NCBI GenBank assembly: GCA_023268355.1
Contig: JALNJK010000001.1
Location: 278,430-342,429 of the forward strand
Length of the DNA: 64,000 nt
Direction: 5' to 3'
DNA from: Candidatus Terraquivivens tengchongensis
GTDB taxonomy: Archaea > Thermoproteota > Nitrososphaeria_A > Caldarchaeales > Wolframiiraptoraceae
Part shown: in pieces, positions 54,668-63,343 of the stretch
How positions within the stretch are numbered: the first letter of the stretch is position 1
Layout of the letters: every line of letters starts with the position of its first letter
Made by a program: the position numbers and the translations under genes
The notes under the pieces: model-generated
What the model was told of the DNA's origin: nothing
Databases searched by the model: none
The model's input: the letters and a program-made list of their open reading frames with translations, nothing else

Positions 54668-55609
54668 TTACCTTAATTTTTTGAATGGTTTTGCCAAAGA
54701 GGCTGGGCCTTTTACCTTTCTACCAGCGACGAATAAAAGGACTATCGTGAATAGATAAGGTAGCATCAGAGCAAACTGATAAGGTAAAAACGGTATGTTA
54801 AATGCTTGAATCCTCAGTTGAAGAGCATCGATAAAGCTGAAAAGGAAAGCTCCGCCAAGCAGTAGCAACGGATTCCATCTAGAGAGTATTATTAACGCTA
54901 TAGCTATGTAACCTCTACCTTGCGTCATGTTATCTAAAAACATATTGTAGTAACCTATCGAGAGTAGTGATCCAGCAATACCAGCGATGCAACCTTCTAG
55001 AATAAGCAGGGCATAACGCGTCAGGTTTACGTTGATTCCGAGGTAGTCGGCTGTTTGCGGGTCCTCACCTATAGCTCTGATCTTCAAACCTTTTTCGGTT
55101 TTGAAAAGCAGCCACCAAGTTAAGAACACTAACACGAAAGCCGCGTAAGTATGTGGGAGGTGGCTAAACAGAATCTTGCCGATTACCAGTATCTGAGAGA
55201 GCACAGGTATCTCGATAGGTTGGAGCGTTGTTTGAATATGTGGAGGTATAGGACTGACGTACCAACCGAAGCTAGCCCTGTATAAGTAAGAAGTTATGCC
55301 TATTGTTAGTAGGTTGAGTGCCAAGCCGGTGACCATTTGGTCTAGCGCCAGAGTTATCGTCAATATGGCAAATAGAAGGCACAGGACTGCTCCAGCGATG
55401 CTCGCAAGCAACGTGGCATAGTATAGATCTCCTGTATAAAAAGCGACCATAAACGCCACGAACGCGCCCATCAACATAGTACCTTCAAGGCTAAGGTTCA
55501 GGATTCCGCTGCGTTCGACAAGTAGCTCTGCTAGCCCAGCCAGCAGAAGTGGTGTGAGCAGAGTTATGCTGGAGTAGAGTAAACCTAAAATAACTTCGGC
55601 CGTTATCAT
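54668..55609 (-). CDS. BMP-type ABC transporter permease 2 (YufQ-like)
   Basis: About nine membrane helices over 313 residues, with LVERSGILNLSLEGTMLMGAF at the start and the central loop LKIRAIGEDPQTADYLGINV, both typical of the second permease of the BMP (basic membrane protein/nucleoside) ABC importers. It overlaps permease 1 by ATGA. Its stop is only 3 bp from the convergent end of mtaB. Confidence 0.92.
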   Translation of the reverse strand: MITAEVILGLLYSSITLLTPLLLAGLAELLVERSGILNLSLEGTMLMGAFVAFMVAFYTGDLYYATLLASIAGAVLCLLFAILTITLALDQMVTGLALNLLTIGITSYLYRASFGWYVSPIPPHIQTTLQPIEIPVLSQILVIGKILFSHLPHTYAAFVLVFLTWWLLFKTEKGLKIRAIGEDPQTADYLGINVNLTRYALLILEGCIAGIAGSLLSIGYYNMFLDNMTQGRGYIAIALIILSRWNPLLLLGGAFLFSFIDALQLRIQAFNIPFLPYQFALMLPYLFTIVLLFVAGRKVKGPASLAKPFKKLR

Positions 55610-56574
55610 AACTTCAACCTCTCCATTACCTTTTTGGACAGCTTATCTTCAACGAAGTAACCTGTCAAGATGAATATTATTATAAGGGCCTGAATTATGC
55701 CCGCCATGCCCACAGGTATCTGGGCCATCCTATGCATTGTCATGCTTCCGTTTATTATCCCACCTAAGAAAAAGGAGGTTAGGGCTATTAGCAACGGATT
55801 CAGATAACCGAGTAGGGCTACGGCTATTCCAGTGTAACCATAAGGCGAGGTTGTTGGAGAGAGCTCGAGCCTCATCTTGTGCTGTATTCCTAAAACCTCA
55901 AAACCTCCAGCTAGACCCGCTAAGAAGCCACTTATGAGCATGGCTTGGATTATTAGATGCGTGGTGTTTATGTTCGCGTACTCTGCAACCCTTGGACTCG
56001 AACCAAGTATATCCAGCTTGAGTCCGAACGCGCTCCTTTTCAGGAAGAAATAGGCTAGTGGAACGACAATGACAAAAGCCAATAAAACACCTACATGAAT
56101 CCGAGTACCTTGTACAGCTATGGGCGCCCATAGCGCAGGGTTTATCGTTTCCGTCTCAGGAAACATCGAGATTGGGTCTCTGAACGGGCCGTGTAGAAGA
56201 TAGCTGACTAGATATATGGCTACGTAGTTGAACATCAAGGTGGTGATTACCTCGTTTATACCATACGATGCCTTCAGGATAGCCGGTATGAGTGCCCAAA
56301 TCGCTCCACCTAAACCTGCAATCAAAACAATGACCGGAAACGCTAAGGGTGCCGGAAGATCCTTAAACATTATGCCCATGATTGCTGTCATCATGCCGCC
56401 AATGTAAAACTGTCCTTCCGCACCTATGTTCCATACCTTCGCCCTAAAAACCACCGCAAGCCCTATACTTATTAATAATAATGGTGTCGCCCTTACGAAC
56501 GTCTCCGAGATTGCTGAAGGTGAAAAGGCGCCTTGAAAGAGCCAGTAATAAGCCTGTAGCGGGTCTTTACCCAT
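55606..56574 (-). CDS. BMP-type ABC transporter permease 1 (YufP-like); true start probably upstream
   Basis: The central loop FGLKLDILGSSPRVAEYANIN and KVWNIGAEGQFYIGG mark a YufP-type permease. From ATG 56574 the first membrane helix is missing. It is encoded just upstream in the same frame (RAALAILTISLAFFIGAVLI) but no ATG, GTG or TTG precedes it before a stop. ATA 56670 lies 6 bp after GGAGGGAG and would give a normal N-terminus overlapping the ATPase gene. Forms the channel with permease 2. Confidence 0.88.
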   Translation of the reverse strand: MGKDPLQAYYWLFQGAFSPSAISETFVRATPLLLISIGLAVVFRAKVWNIGAEGQFYIGGMMTAIMGIMFKDLPAPLAFPVIVLIAGLGGAIWALIPAILKASYGINEVITTLMFNYVAIYLVSYLLHGPFRDPISMFPETETINPALWAPIAVQGTRIHVGVLLAFVIVVPLAYFFLKRSAFGLKLDILGSSPRVAEYANINTTHLIIQAMLISGFLAGLAGGFEVLGIQHKMRLELSPTTSPYGYTGIAVALLGYLNPLLIALTSFFLGGIINGSMTMHRMAQIPVGMAGIIQALIIIFILTGYFVEDKLSKKVMERLKL

Positions 56575-56638
56575 GAAGAAGATTAAGACAGCACCAATAA
56601 AGAAAGCAAGACTAATGGTTAGTATAGCTAGTGCCGCT

Positions 56639-58159
56639 CTAATTAGCAGAAGTCGCTGCTCTAGCGTTATAGCCGGCTCCCTCCGCGGCCAGCATATAGG
56701 AGCCTATCAAAACGGGATCTGCCTCTTCTCTTTCAAAAATCCTCGTAAACTTACCATCGCTGATTACGGCTATCCTATCGCTAAGTTCCAGAATCTCGTC
56801 AAGGTCTGATGAGATGAGGAGTATTCCAACACCTTTCGATGCAAGTTCTGACAACGCCCTCCTTACGTAATAAGCCGATTTGGCATCTAAACCTGCTGTC
56901 GGCTGTTCTGCTATCAGAATTTCCGATGATGTGATAATTTCACGGCCGACTATTATTTTTTGGATATTTCCGCCCGAAAGGTATTTCACTGGTGTCTTAA
57001 GGCTTGGTGTCTTCACATTCATGAAAGATACAACCTTTTTCGCGAACTCATTTATTCTACCAAAGTTTAGAGTATTGCCACGTTTTTTAAATTCTTCCTT
57101 ATCAAAGGATCTAAGGACACTATTTATCGCTACGCTAAGTGTTGGAGCTACGCCGAGCTCTACCCTTTCGGCAGGTATGTAGTTTAACCCATCCAAGTTG
57201 TCATTTTTCCCTCTAAAAGTTATAATGCCTGAGGCTGGTTTTCTAAGGCCTACTATGGCCTCAACGAGTTCCTTTTGACCATTACCCTCGACACCAGCTA
57301 TTCCTAGAATCTCACCCCTGTATAGTTCAAAGGATATGTCTTTTACTTTTGTCAGACCTTCATCATCGTTCACCACTAAATTTTTTACAACCAACAAAGG
57401 CTCTTTATTGAATGAGGGTGCAACCTTTGTAGTTGTAGGCATAAGCCTTTCACCGACCATTAGCTCAACAAGACGTGATTCATCATCTATTTCGTCTGTT
57501 CTGAGGGTAGTTATGACACGACCCATCTTCATAATCGTTATCCTATCGCTGATGCGCATAGCTTCACGAATTTTATGCGTAATTAGAACTATGCTGTATC
57601 CGTTAGATGAGAGGGACTTGAGCAACTGTAGAAACCTGTCAATTTCAGGACCGCAGAGCATTGACGTGGGTTCATCAAATATTAAGATTCTTGCCCTGCT
57701 CAGTAAGAGCCTAAGTATTTCTATTCTTTGTCTTTCACCTACTGATAGAGCATAGATTGGTGAATCTAATTTTACTTTAAACCCGAGAATCTTCGAAAGC
57801 TCCTCAATCTCCGTTAGTGTATGCTTCATATTAAATTTTTGACCAATAAGTCCAAGTCTCAGGTTCTCTAATACAGTCATCGTTGGTATGAGTGTGAAGT
57901 GTTGATGGACCATACCTATGCCTTGCTTTAAGGCATCTAATGGTGAGTTGAATTTAACTTCTCTTCCTTCGACATATATAGAGCCACTAGTCGGCTTAAG
58001 ACAGCCGCTCAATATTTTCATAAGCGTTGTCTTACCAGCTCCGTTCTCGCCCAACAAAGCATGAACCTCACCCTTTCTTAGATCAAAATCGACCTCATAA
58101 TTCGCCACTATACCTCCAGGGTAAACCTTCGTTATCTTTCTTAATTCGACTACGAGCAT
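56639..58159 (-). CDS. BMP-type ABC transporter ATPase (two ABC domains, YufO-like)
   Basis: Two ABC domains in one chain. The first has Walker A GENGAGKT, a SVGERQRIEI signature and LIFDEPTS. The second has the degenerate P-loop GVEGNGQKE, SGGNIQKIIV and LIAEQPTAGLD. This fusion is typical of sugar and nucleoside (BMP) importers. I start at ATG 58159 (MLVVELRK), after a GCGAGGT site; the longer frame to 58261 has no domain and lies in the BMP gene. Drives uptake across the membrane. Confidence 0.93.
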   Translation of the reverse strand: MLVVELRKITKVYPGGIVANYEVDFDLRKGEVHALLGENGAGKTTLMKILSGCLKPTSGSIYVEGREVKFNSPLDALKQGIGMVHQHFTLIPTMTVLENLRLGLIGQKFNMKHTLTEIEELSKILGFKVKLDSPIYALSVGERQRIEILRLLLSRARILIFDEPTSMLCGPEIDRFLQLLKSLSSNGYSIVLITHKIREAMRISDRITIMKMGRVITTLRTDEIDDESRLVELMVGERLMPTTTKVAPSFNKEPLLVVKNLVVNDDEGLTKVKDISFELYRGEILGIAGVEGNGQKELVEAIVGLRKPASGIITFRGKNDNLDGLNYIPAERVELGVAPTLSVAINSVLRSFDKEEFKKRGNTLNFGRINEFAKKVVSFMNVKTPSLKTPVKYLSGGNIQKIIVGREIITSSEILIAEQPTAGLDAKSAYYVRRALSELASKGVGILLISSDLDEILELSDRIAVISDGKFTRIFEREEADPVLIGSYMLAAEGAGYNARAATSAN

Positions 58160-58205
58160 AAACCTCGCACCTACAAAAAAAGTTTGTGTGTTGTTACAGG
58201 CTAAT

Positions 58206-59285
58206 TCACTTCCATCTTTCTGGGACCCAGTCTTCGTATATCGGGACAACAAACTTCCCATCTATTATTTGTTTTTCAAGATCTTCGACTAGTTTCAGCA
58301 CATCTGGCGGAACTTTTGTCTTAAGCTCAGGGTTCCATACCAGCTTAGCCCACCCCTCCTTCATGCCCCAATTGTATATTCCACCTTCCCATTTGCCCGC
58401 CCGCTTCATCTCTATAAGGTGCTTCACGAACGTTTTCAGATCCCACGTTACACTGGCTAAGACGACATCTGGTGCCAATCCAGATTGATCAACGATGTTT
58501 CCGAAGCAATAGACGGTCTTACCCTCTTTCAGAGCTTCTCTAGCCGCTTCAAATGGACCGTATCTTTCAGCATATATGAAATCAGCACCAGCTTCGATTA
58601 ATGCTTTTGCCGCTTCCTTTCCCTTTACAGGGTCAAACCAGCTTTCGATAAATACCGCCCTGATATTAACCCCTGGGTTTACTGATTTTGCACCTGCTGC
58701 AAAAGCGTTGACCAGCCTATTGACGTCGGGTACGGCATACGCAGTAACTACTCCTATGACGTTTGTCTTTGTCATCTTACCAGCAGTCACACCAGCCAAA
58801 TACGCCGCATCCTGAATCCAATAGTCGTAAAGCACAACGTTGGGTGGATACTCTAAGTCTGTTGGACCCGAGCCTTGTGCAAAAGCTACATTAGGAAATT
58901 CTTTCGCTATCTTTATGGTTACCTCATGGTATCCCCAGCTATGTGGAATTATTATATCATAACCTGCCGCTATGTATTCTCTGATAACCCTTTCAACGTC
59001 TGCTGTGTCAACCTTCTCTGAATATACGTACTCCACGCCTAAATTATTCACGGCCCACGTCATGGCTTCATGCATAACAGTATTCCATGGTTCTTCGATA
59101 GGCGTCACATAAATGACCGCAACCTTAATCTTCTTCACAGGGGTGGGCTGAGGCGCTACTCCTATGGACGAAAACGCATACCAGGCTACGATACCTACGA
59201 CTATTATAAGAGCCACGATCAATACCACAGCCATCTTTGATATGCCTCTCTTTACGTTGTCATGGATGGCACACATTTTTATCAT
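58206..59285 (-). CDS. BMP-family substrate-binding lipoprotein-like protein, membrane-anchored
   Basis: After a membrane anchor (MAVVLIVALIIVVGIVAWYAF) comes a BMP-family periplasmic-binding fold (KVAVIYVTPIEEPWNTVM, AAGYDIIIPHSWGYHEV, GADFIYAERYGPFEAAREA). It would catch the substrate outside and hand it to the permeases. Known relatives bind purine nucleosides; here the substrate may be a methylated compound, as inferred from co-regulation with the methyltransferases. I start at ATG 59285, because the frame's first ATG (59330) lies inside the palindrome and upstream of the TATA box (59308-59319); 59285 is 23 bp after the box. Confidence 0.85.
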   Translation of the reverse strand: MIKMCAIHDNVKRGISKMAVVLIVALIIVVGIVAWYAFSSIGVAPQPTPVKKIKVAVIYVTPIEEPWNTVMHEAMTWAVNNLGVEYVYSEKVDTADVERVIREYIAAGYDIIIPHSWGYHEVTIKIAKEFPNVAFAQGSGPTDLEYPPNVVLYDYWIQDAAYLAGVTAGKMTKTNVIGVVTAYAVPDVNRLVNAFAAGAKSVNPGVNIRAVFIESWFDPVKGKEAAKALIEAGADFIYAERYGPFEAAREALKEGKTVYCFGNIVDQSGLAPDVVLASVTWDLKTFVKHLIEMKRAGKWEGGIYNWGMKEGWAKLVWNPELKTKVPPDVLKLVEDLEKQIIDGKFVVPIYEDWVPERWK

Positions 59286-59307
59286 GTATCCAGTAAAATT
59301 TTCCGAA

Positions 59308-59339
59308 TATTTATCTATATTTTTACGCATTTATGTAAA
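59308..59339 (-). promoter_or_regulatory. Palindrome plus TATA box before the BMP importer operon
   Basis: Read on the minus strand: TTTACA-TAAATG-CGTAAA (59339-59322), two bases, then TATAGATAAATA (59319-59308). It is nearly the same as the element at 51149-51180 (about 31 of 42 positions when aligned from AATATTTACA onwards), with the same 2-bp spacing and a start codon 23 bp after the TATA box. Points to one regulator for both operons. Confidence 0.72.
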
Positions 59340-59547
59340 TATTATACCAACATGGCAAAAAGTAAGGTCAAGCGCATTTTTATAGAGATAAAGTTAGCTA
59401 ATCTAAGAATAATACAGCTTACTGTTTTGAACAATGAGTGTAAGTGGAATATCCATGAGCAACCTAACCTTTTTAATTTTTATTAAAGCTCGTGAAACAT
59501 TCTCGCATTAAGATTTATAATTTCCCAAGATAAGAATAAGAAACGGA

Positions 59548-59668
59548 CCCGCGGTAGCTCAGCCTGGTAGAGCTTCCGGCTGTAGGGTCTGCCTTTGGCA
59601 GACCTCCCCAGCCTACCGGGCGCACAGAAACCGGAGTGTCGCAGGTTCAAATCCTGCCCGCGGGACCA
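59548..59668 (+). tRNA. tRNA-Tyr (anticodon GUA) with intron and encoded CCA
   Basis: Acceptor CCCGCGG/CCGCGGG with C1-G72 as for archaeal tRNA-Tyr, D arm GCTC/GAGC, anticodon stem TCCGG/CCGGA, loop CTGTAG..A and T arm GCAGG TTCAAAT CCTGC. A 44-nt intron (59586-59629) sits after G37. It begins with a perfect 8-bp hairpin (GGTCTGCC TTT GGCAGACC), and its CCTAC pairs with GTAGG across the exon-intron joint, giving a bulge-helix-bulge core. The CCA end (59666-59668) is encoded. Confidence 0.95.
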
Positions 59669-59801
59669 TCTTCAATTTTTTGCTTTCATGTAAAAAGTTC
59701 ATTCGAAAGCTATCGTTTGACAGTTTTGAAGCCTATAACGAATGCAAGGTAAAGAATAGATATATAATATTAATTTTAGGATTTTTCACGAAAGACACGC
59801 C

Positions 59802-62234
59802 ATGTCCGATATCTCGCATGTAAAATTAAACGTTGAACTGCAACGGAGAAGGTCTTATGTCAAACCTATGAATGCGAGGATTGCAAAGCTTAGGGATGAG
59901 AGCGTTAATGCCGAGGTCAAGGTTTCTGCTGAGAGGGCAAAACTGGTGACAGAGTTCTATAAGAGCGGAGTTGCTAAGGGAAAATCCATTCCAGTTCAAC
60001 GTGCTTTGATGTTTAAGTACTTAATGGAACATGTTAGCATCCCAGTTGAGGATGGCCAGCTTATTGTTGGTATAAGGGGAACAGGACCAAAAGAAGTTCC
60101 AACATATCCCGAAATATGTGTCCATACTATTAATGACCTGGAGACTCTAAGTTCGAGAAAAAATATGCCATACAAGGTTGATAAAGAGACCAAAGAACTT
60201 TATGAGCTTGAGATTATCCCGTTCTGGAAAGGTGCATCGATGAGAGACATCATATTCGAGCATCTCCCGAATGAGTGGAAAGATGCGTATGAGAGTGGAA
60301 TATGGACTGAATTCATGGAACAAAGAGCACCAGGACATACTGCTGGGGGAGACAGAATATTCAAGATGGGGATTCTGGATATAAAGAAAGAGATCGGAAA
60401 CAAGATTGAGGAGCTGAGTGTGAACGACCCAGAATATTTTGATAAATTGGAAGAGCTGAAAGCCATGGAAATTGTGGCGGACGCTATCGTGAGGTATGCG
60501 GAGCGATATGCTGAAAAGTTGGAAAAAATGGCAAAGGAGGAGGAAAACGAGCAAAGAAGAGAAGAACTGAGACAGATGGCGGAGATATGTCGCTGGGTTC
60601 CAGCCCATCCACCAAGAACGTTTTGGGAGGCCCTCCAGCACTATTGGTTCATTCATGTCGGCATAACTTATGAGACCAATCCATGGGATTCATTCACTCC
60701 GGGACGGTTAGACCAACATTTGTATCCGTTTTATGAGCGGGATATAAAAGAGGGCAGGCTAACGAGGGAGCGGGCAAAGGAACTCTTAGAGGCTTTTTGG
60801 GTAAAGTTCAACAACCAACCCGCGGTCCCTAAGGTCGGCGTGACGCTCGAGGAAAGCTTCACTTACAACGATTTCTCAAAGATCAACATAGGAGGTTTAA
60901 GAGAGGACGGAACGGATGCTGTTAATGAGCTTTCATACTTGATTTTGGAAGTATTGGAGGAAATGCAAACGATGCAACCAAACACGGCAGTTTTGGTAAG
61001 TAACAAGAATCCGGACCACTTTCTTATGAGAGCTTTAGAGGTTGTATCCAGAGGATTTGGAGAACCCCCGCTCTTTAATTTTGATGGGGCAATAATTAAA
61101 ATGTTGAGACAAGGAAAAAGCTTAGAAGATGCACGTACATGTGGGGTCAGTGGTTGTGTAGAGACGGGAGTATTCGGAAAGGAAGCGTATATTTTAACCG
61201 GATATTTGAACCTTCCAAAGATATTGGAGGTTACGTTAAACAACGGCATAGATCCAAGAACGGGCAAGAAAGTTGGATTAGAAACTGGTGATCCGAAAAA
61301 ATTCAAAACATTTGACGAACTAATTGAGGCTTTTGTGAAGCAGTTAAGGTATTTTATTTCCATTAAATGTATGGGAAATGATATCATAGAGGTGCTTTAT
61401 GCTAAGTATCTTCCAGTACCGTTCTTGTCGCTTTGGATCGAAGATTGCTTAAAAAATGCAAAGGATTACAATGCCGGTGGGGCAAGGTACAACACCAGTT
61501 ACATTCAAATGGTTGGGTTGGGAACGCTCACGGATTCTTTAGTATCTTTAAAGTACAACGTATTCGAAAGAAAACTTTTCACAATGGATGAAGTTCTTAT
61601 CGCTTTAAGTAAAAATTATGGGGGGTATGAAAATATGAGACAGATATTCCTCAACAAGACGCCGAAATATGGAAACGATGACGATTATGCCGATGAAATT
61701 GCAAGAAGGATAGTGGACATTCTTGTAGAAATCGTAGAAGGGATTCCTCCGACACCAGTAAGGAAAGCCTCACGTAGGGTTTACTTTCTTCCAACAACTG
61801 CGCACATATACTTTGGAAAAGTAACTGGTGCAACACCTGATGGAAGAAGAGCTGGTGAACCACTTTCTGAAGGTGTATCACCTGTACAAGGAATGGATAG
61901 AAGAGGCATAGTAGCGGTTTTTAGGTCTGTAGCGAAAATTGATTGGGATAAAACGGGAGGGGCGTTACTTAACCAAAAACTTACCCCGGACCTGCTACTT
62001 GATGTGGAAAACATCAAGAAGATGGCACAACTCATAAGAACGTTTTTTGTGTTGGGAGGTCACCATGTGCAATTTAACGTTGTTAGTGCAGAATTGCTAA
62101 GAGAGGCGCAAAAGCGCCCTCAAGACTTCCAAGATCTGATGGTCAGGGTCGCAGGCTATAGCGACTACTTTGTAAATCTCCCGAGAGGTCTTCAAGAAGA
62201 GATAATAGCGAGAACAGAACATAAAGCATTATAA
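59802..62234 (+). CDS. Glycyl radical enzyme, trans-4-hydroxyproline dehydratase (HypD)-like
   Basis: The 810-residue protein resembles bacterial HypD along its whole length. Key residues are in place: Cys452 and Glu454 in SGCVETG, His179 in RAPGHTAGGD, Tyr468 in LTGYLN, and the glycyl radical site Gly785 in VRVAGYSDYF. Very HypD-like blocks include TGYLNLPKILEVTLNNG and TPKYGNDDDYADEI. It would dehydrate trans-4-hydroxy-L-proline to pyrroline-5-carboxylate with a glycyl radical; a related diol or amine substrate cannot be excluded. The activase follows after 11 bp. No ProC is in the window. Codon use is A/T-rich. GREs are O2-sensitive and fit an anaerobe. Confidence 0.9.
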   Translation: MSDISHVKLNVELQRRRSYVKPMNARIAKLRDESVNAEVKVSAERAKLVTEFYKSGVAKGKSIPVQRALMFKYLMEHVSIPVEDGQLIVGIRGTGPKEVPTYPEICVHTINDLETLSSRKNMPYKVDKETKELYELEIIPFWKGASMRDIIFEHLPNEWKDAYESGIWTEFMEQRAPGHTAGGDRIFKMGILDIKKEIGNKIEELSVNDPEYFDKLEELKAMEIVADAIVRYAERYAEKLEKMAKEEENEQRREELRQMAEICRWVPAHPPRTFWEALQHYWFIHVGITYETNPWDSFTPGRLDQHLYPFYERDIKEGRLTRERAKELLEAFWVKFNNQPAVPKVGVTLEESFTYNDFSKINIGGLREDGTDAVNELSYLILEVLEEMQTMQPNTAVLVSNKNPDHFLMRALEVVSRGFGEPPLFNFDGAIIKMLRQGKSLEDARTCGVSGCVETGVFGKEAYILTGYLNLPKILEVTLNNGIDPRTGKKVGLETGDPKKFKTFDELIEAFVKQLRYFISIKCMGNDIIEVLYAKYLPVPFLSLWIEDCLKNAKDYNAGGARYNTSYIQMVGLGTLTDSLVSLKYNVFERKLFTMDEVLIALSKNYGGYENMRQIFLNKTPKYGNDDDYADEIARRIVDILVEIVEGIPPTPVRKASRRVYFLPTTAHIYFGKVTGATPDGRRAGEPLSEGVSPVQGMDRRGIVAVFRSVAKIDWDKTGGALLNQKLTPDLLLDVENIKKMAQLIRTFFVLGGHHVQFNVVSAELLREAQKRPQDFQDLMVRVAGYSDYFVNLPRGLQEEIIARTEHKAL

Positions 62235-62245
62235 GACGGGTAGAA

Positions 62246-63202
62246 ATGTCGGTCATTCTACACTCTAAAAAATGCACTGAAATATCAAATCACTCAGTTA
62301 AAGGAATCATATTTGATATAGAAAGGTATGCAATCCACGACGGTCCTGGCATTAGAACGACCGTTTTCATGAAGGGTTGTCCGCTTAAATGTTGGTGGTG
62401 CCACAATCCAGAAGGAATAGAGCTCTCCAAGAACCTGATGTATTTTGAGTATAAATGCATCAATTGCAAAATGTGTGTAAAAGTATGCCCGACAAATGCC
62501 ATTTCTTTTGATGGTGAGAAAAAGACAATCGATAGAGTGCTTTGTTCAAGATGCGGCATATGTGCTGAATACTGTCCTACGGGCGCTCTTAGGATTGTCG
62601 GGTATGAGGTTACTGTATATGAACTGGTTAGAGAAATTAAGAAAGATGTCCTCCTATATGACCGCTCTGGGGGTGGAGTTACTTTTTCAGGCGGGGAGCC
62701 ACTCTTTCAACCGTTATTCTTAAAAGAAGTTTTAAAAGAATGCAAAAAGGCAGGCATACATGTAGCACTAGACACTACGGGATACGCTCCACCAGAAATA
62801 TTTGAATTATTTATAGATGATGTTGATTTATTTTTATATGATATAAAATTACTGGACGACAAAGAGCACAAAAAATATACAGGCGTTTCAAATGAATTTA
62901 TAAAGAAAAATTTAGCTATTCTTATAGAGAGGGGCAGAGGGAATTCTGTAATCTTACGGTTCCCAGTGATCCCTGAAATAACGGATACGGAAAAGAATCT
63001 AAACGAACTTTTACTCTTTATCTCGAAATTAAAAGGGGTAAACGAGGTTGACGTACTGCCCTTTCATGACGTAAGCGAAAAGTATGACAGACTTGGTATG
63101 GAATATAAGATGAGGGGGCATAAAGCTCCATCAAAAGAAAGACTAAAATACATAAAGGAAAAGCTCGAAGGGGTCGGATTTTACGTCAAAATTGGAGGTT
63201 AA
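62246..63202 (+). CDS. Glycyl radical enzyme activating enzyme (radical SAM)
   Basis: This is a PflA-type activase: GPGIRTTVFMKGCPLKCWWCHNPE with the radical SAM cluster on Cys45, Cys49 and Cys52, then two extra 4Fe-4S motifs CINCKMCVKVCP (Cys71-81) and CSRCGICAEYCP (Cys100-110), and the downstream GGGVTFSGGEPLFQP. It uses SAM to make the glycyl radical in the enzyme encoded just before it, with which it forms an operon. 318 residues is the normal length for the two-cluster class used by dehydratase-type GREs. Confidence 0.95.
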   Translation: MSVILHSKKCTEISNHSVKGIIFDIERYAIHDGPGIRTTVFMKGCPLKCWWCHNPEGIELSKNLMYFEYKCINCKMCVKVCPTNAISFDGEKKTIDRVLCSRCGICAEYCPTGALRIVGYEVTVYELVREIKKDVLLYDRSGGGVTFSGGEPLFQPLFLKEVLKECKKAGIHVALDTTGYAPPEIFELFIDDVDLFLYDIKLLDDKEHKKYTGVSNEFIKKNLAILIERGRGNSVILRFPVIPEITDTEKNLNELLLFISKLKGVNEVDVLPFHDVSEKYDRLGMEYKMRGHKAPSKERLKYIKEKLEGVGFYVKIGG

Positions 63203-63343
63203 AAGATTCTCAAACGTTGACATGTTTAGGGTTTTTTAGTCCTTATTTGATGTCTTCTGCGAGGTTAAGGGAGCTTTTTTTATAAAAATTTCCGAAAGTC
63301 TTATTTACCTAATTGGTTCTAACCATACACCTTGTGATGTAAA

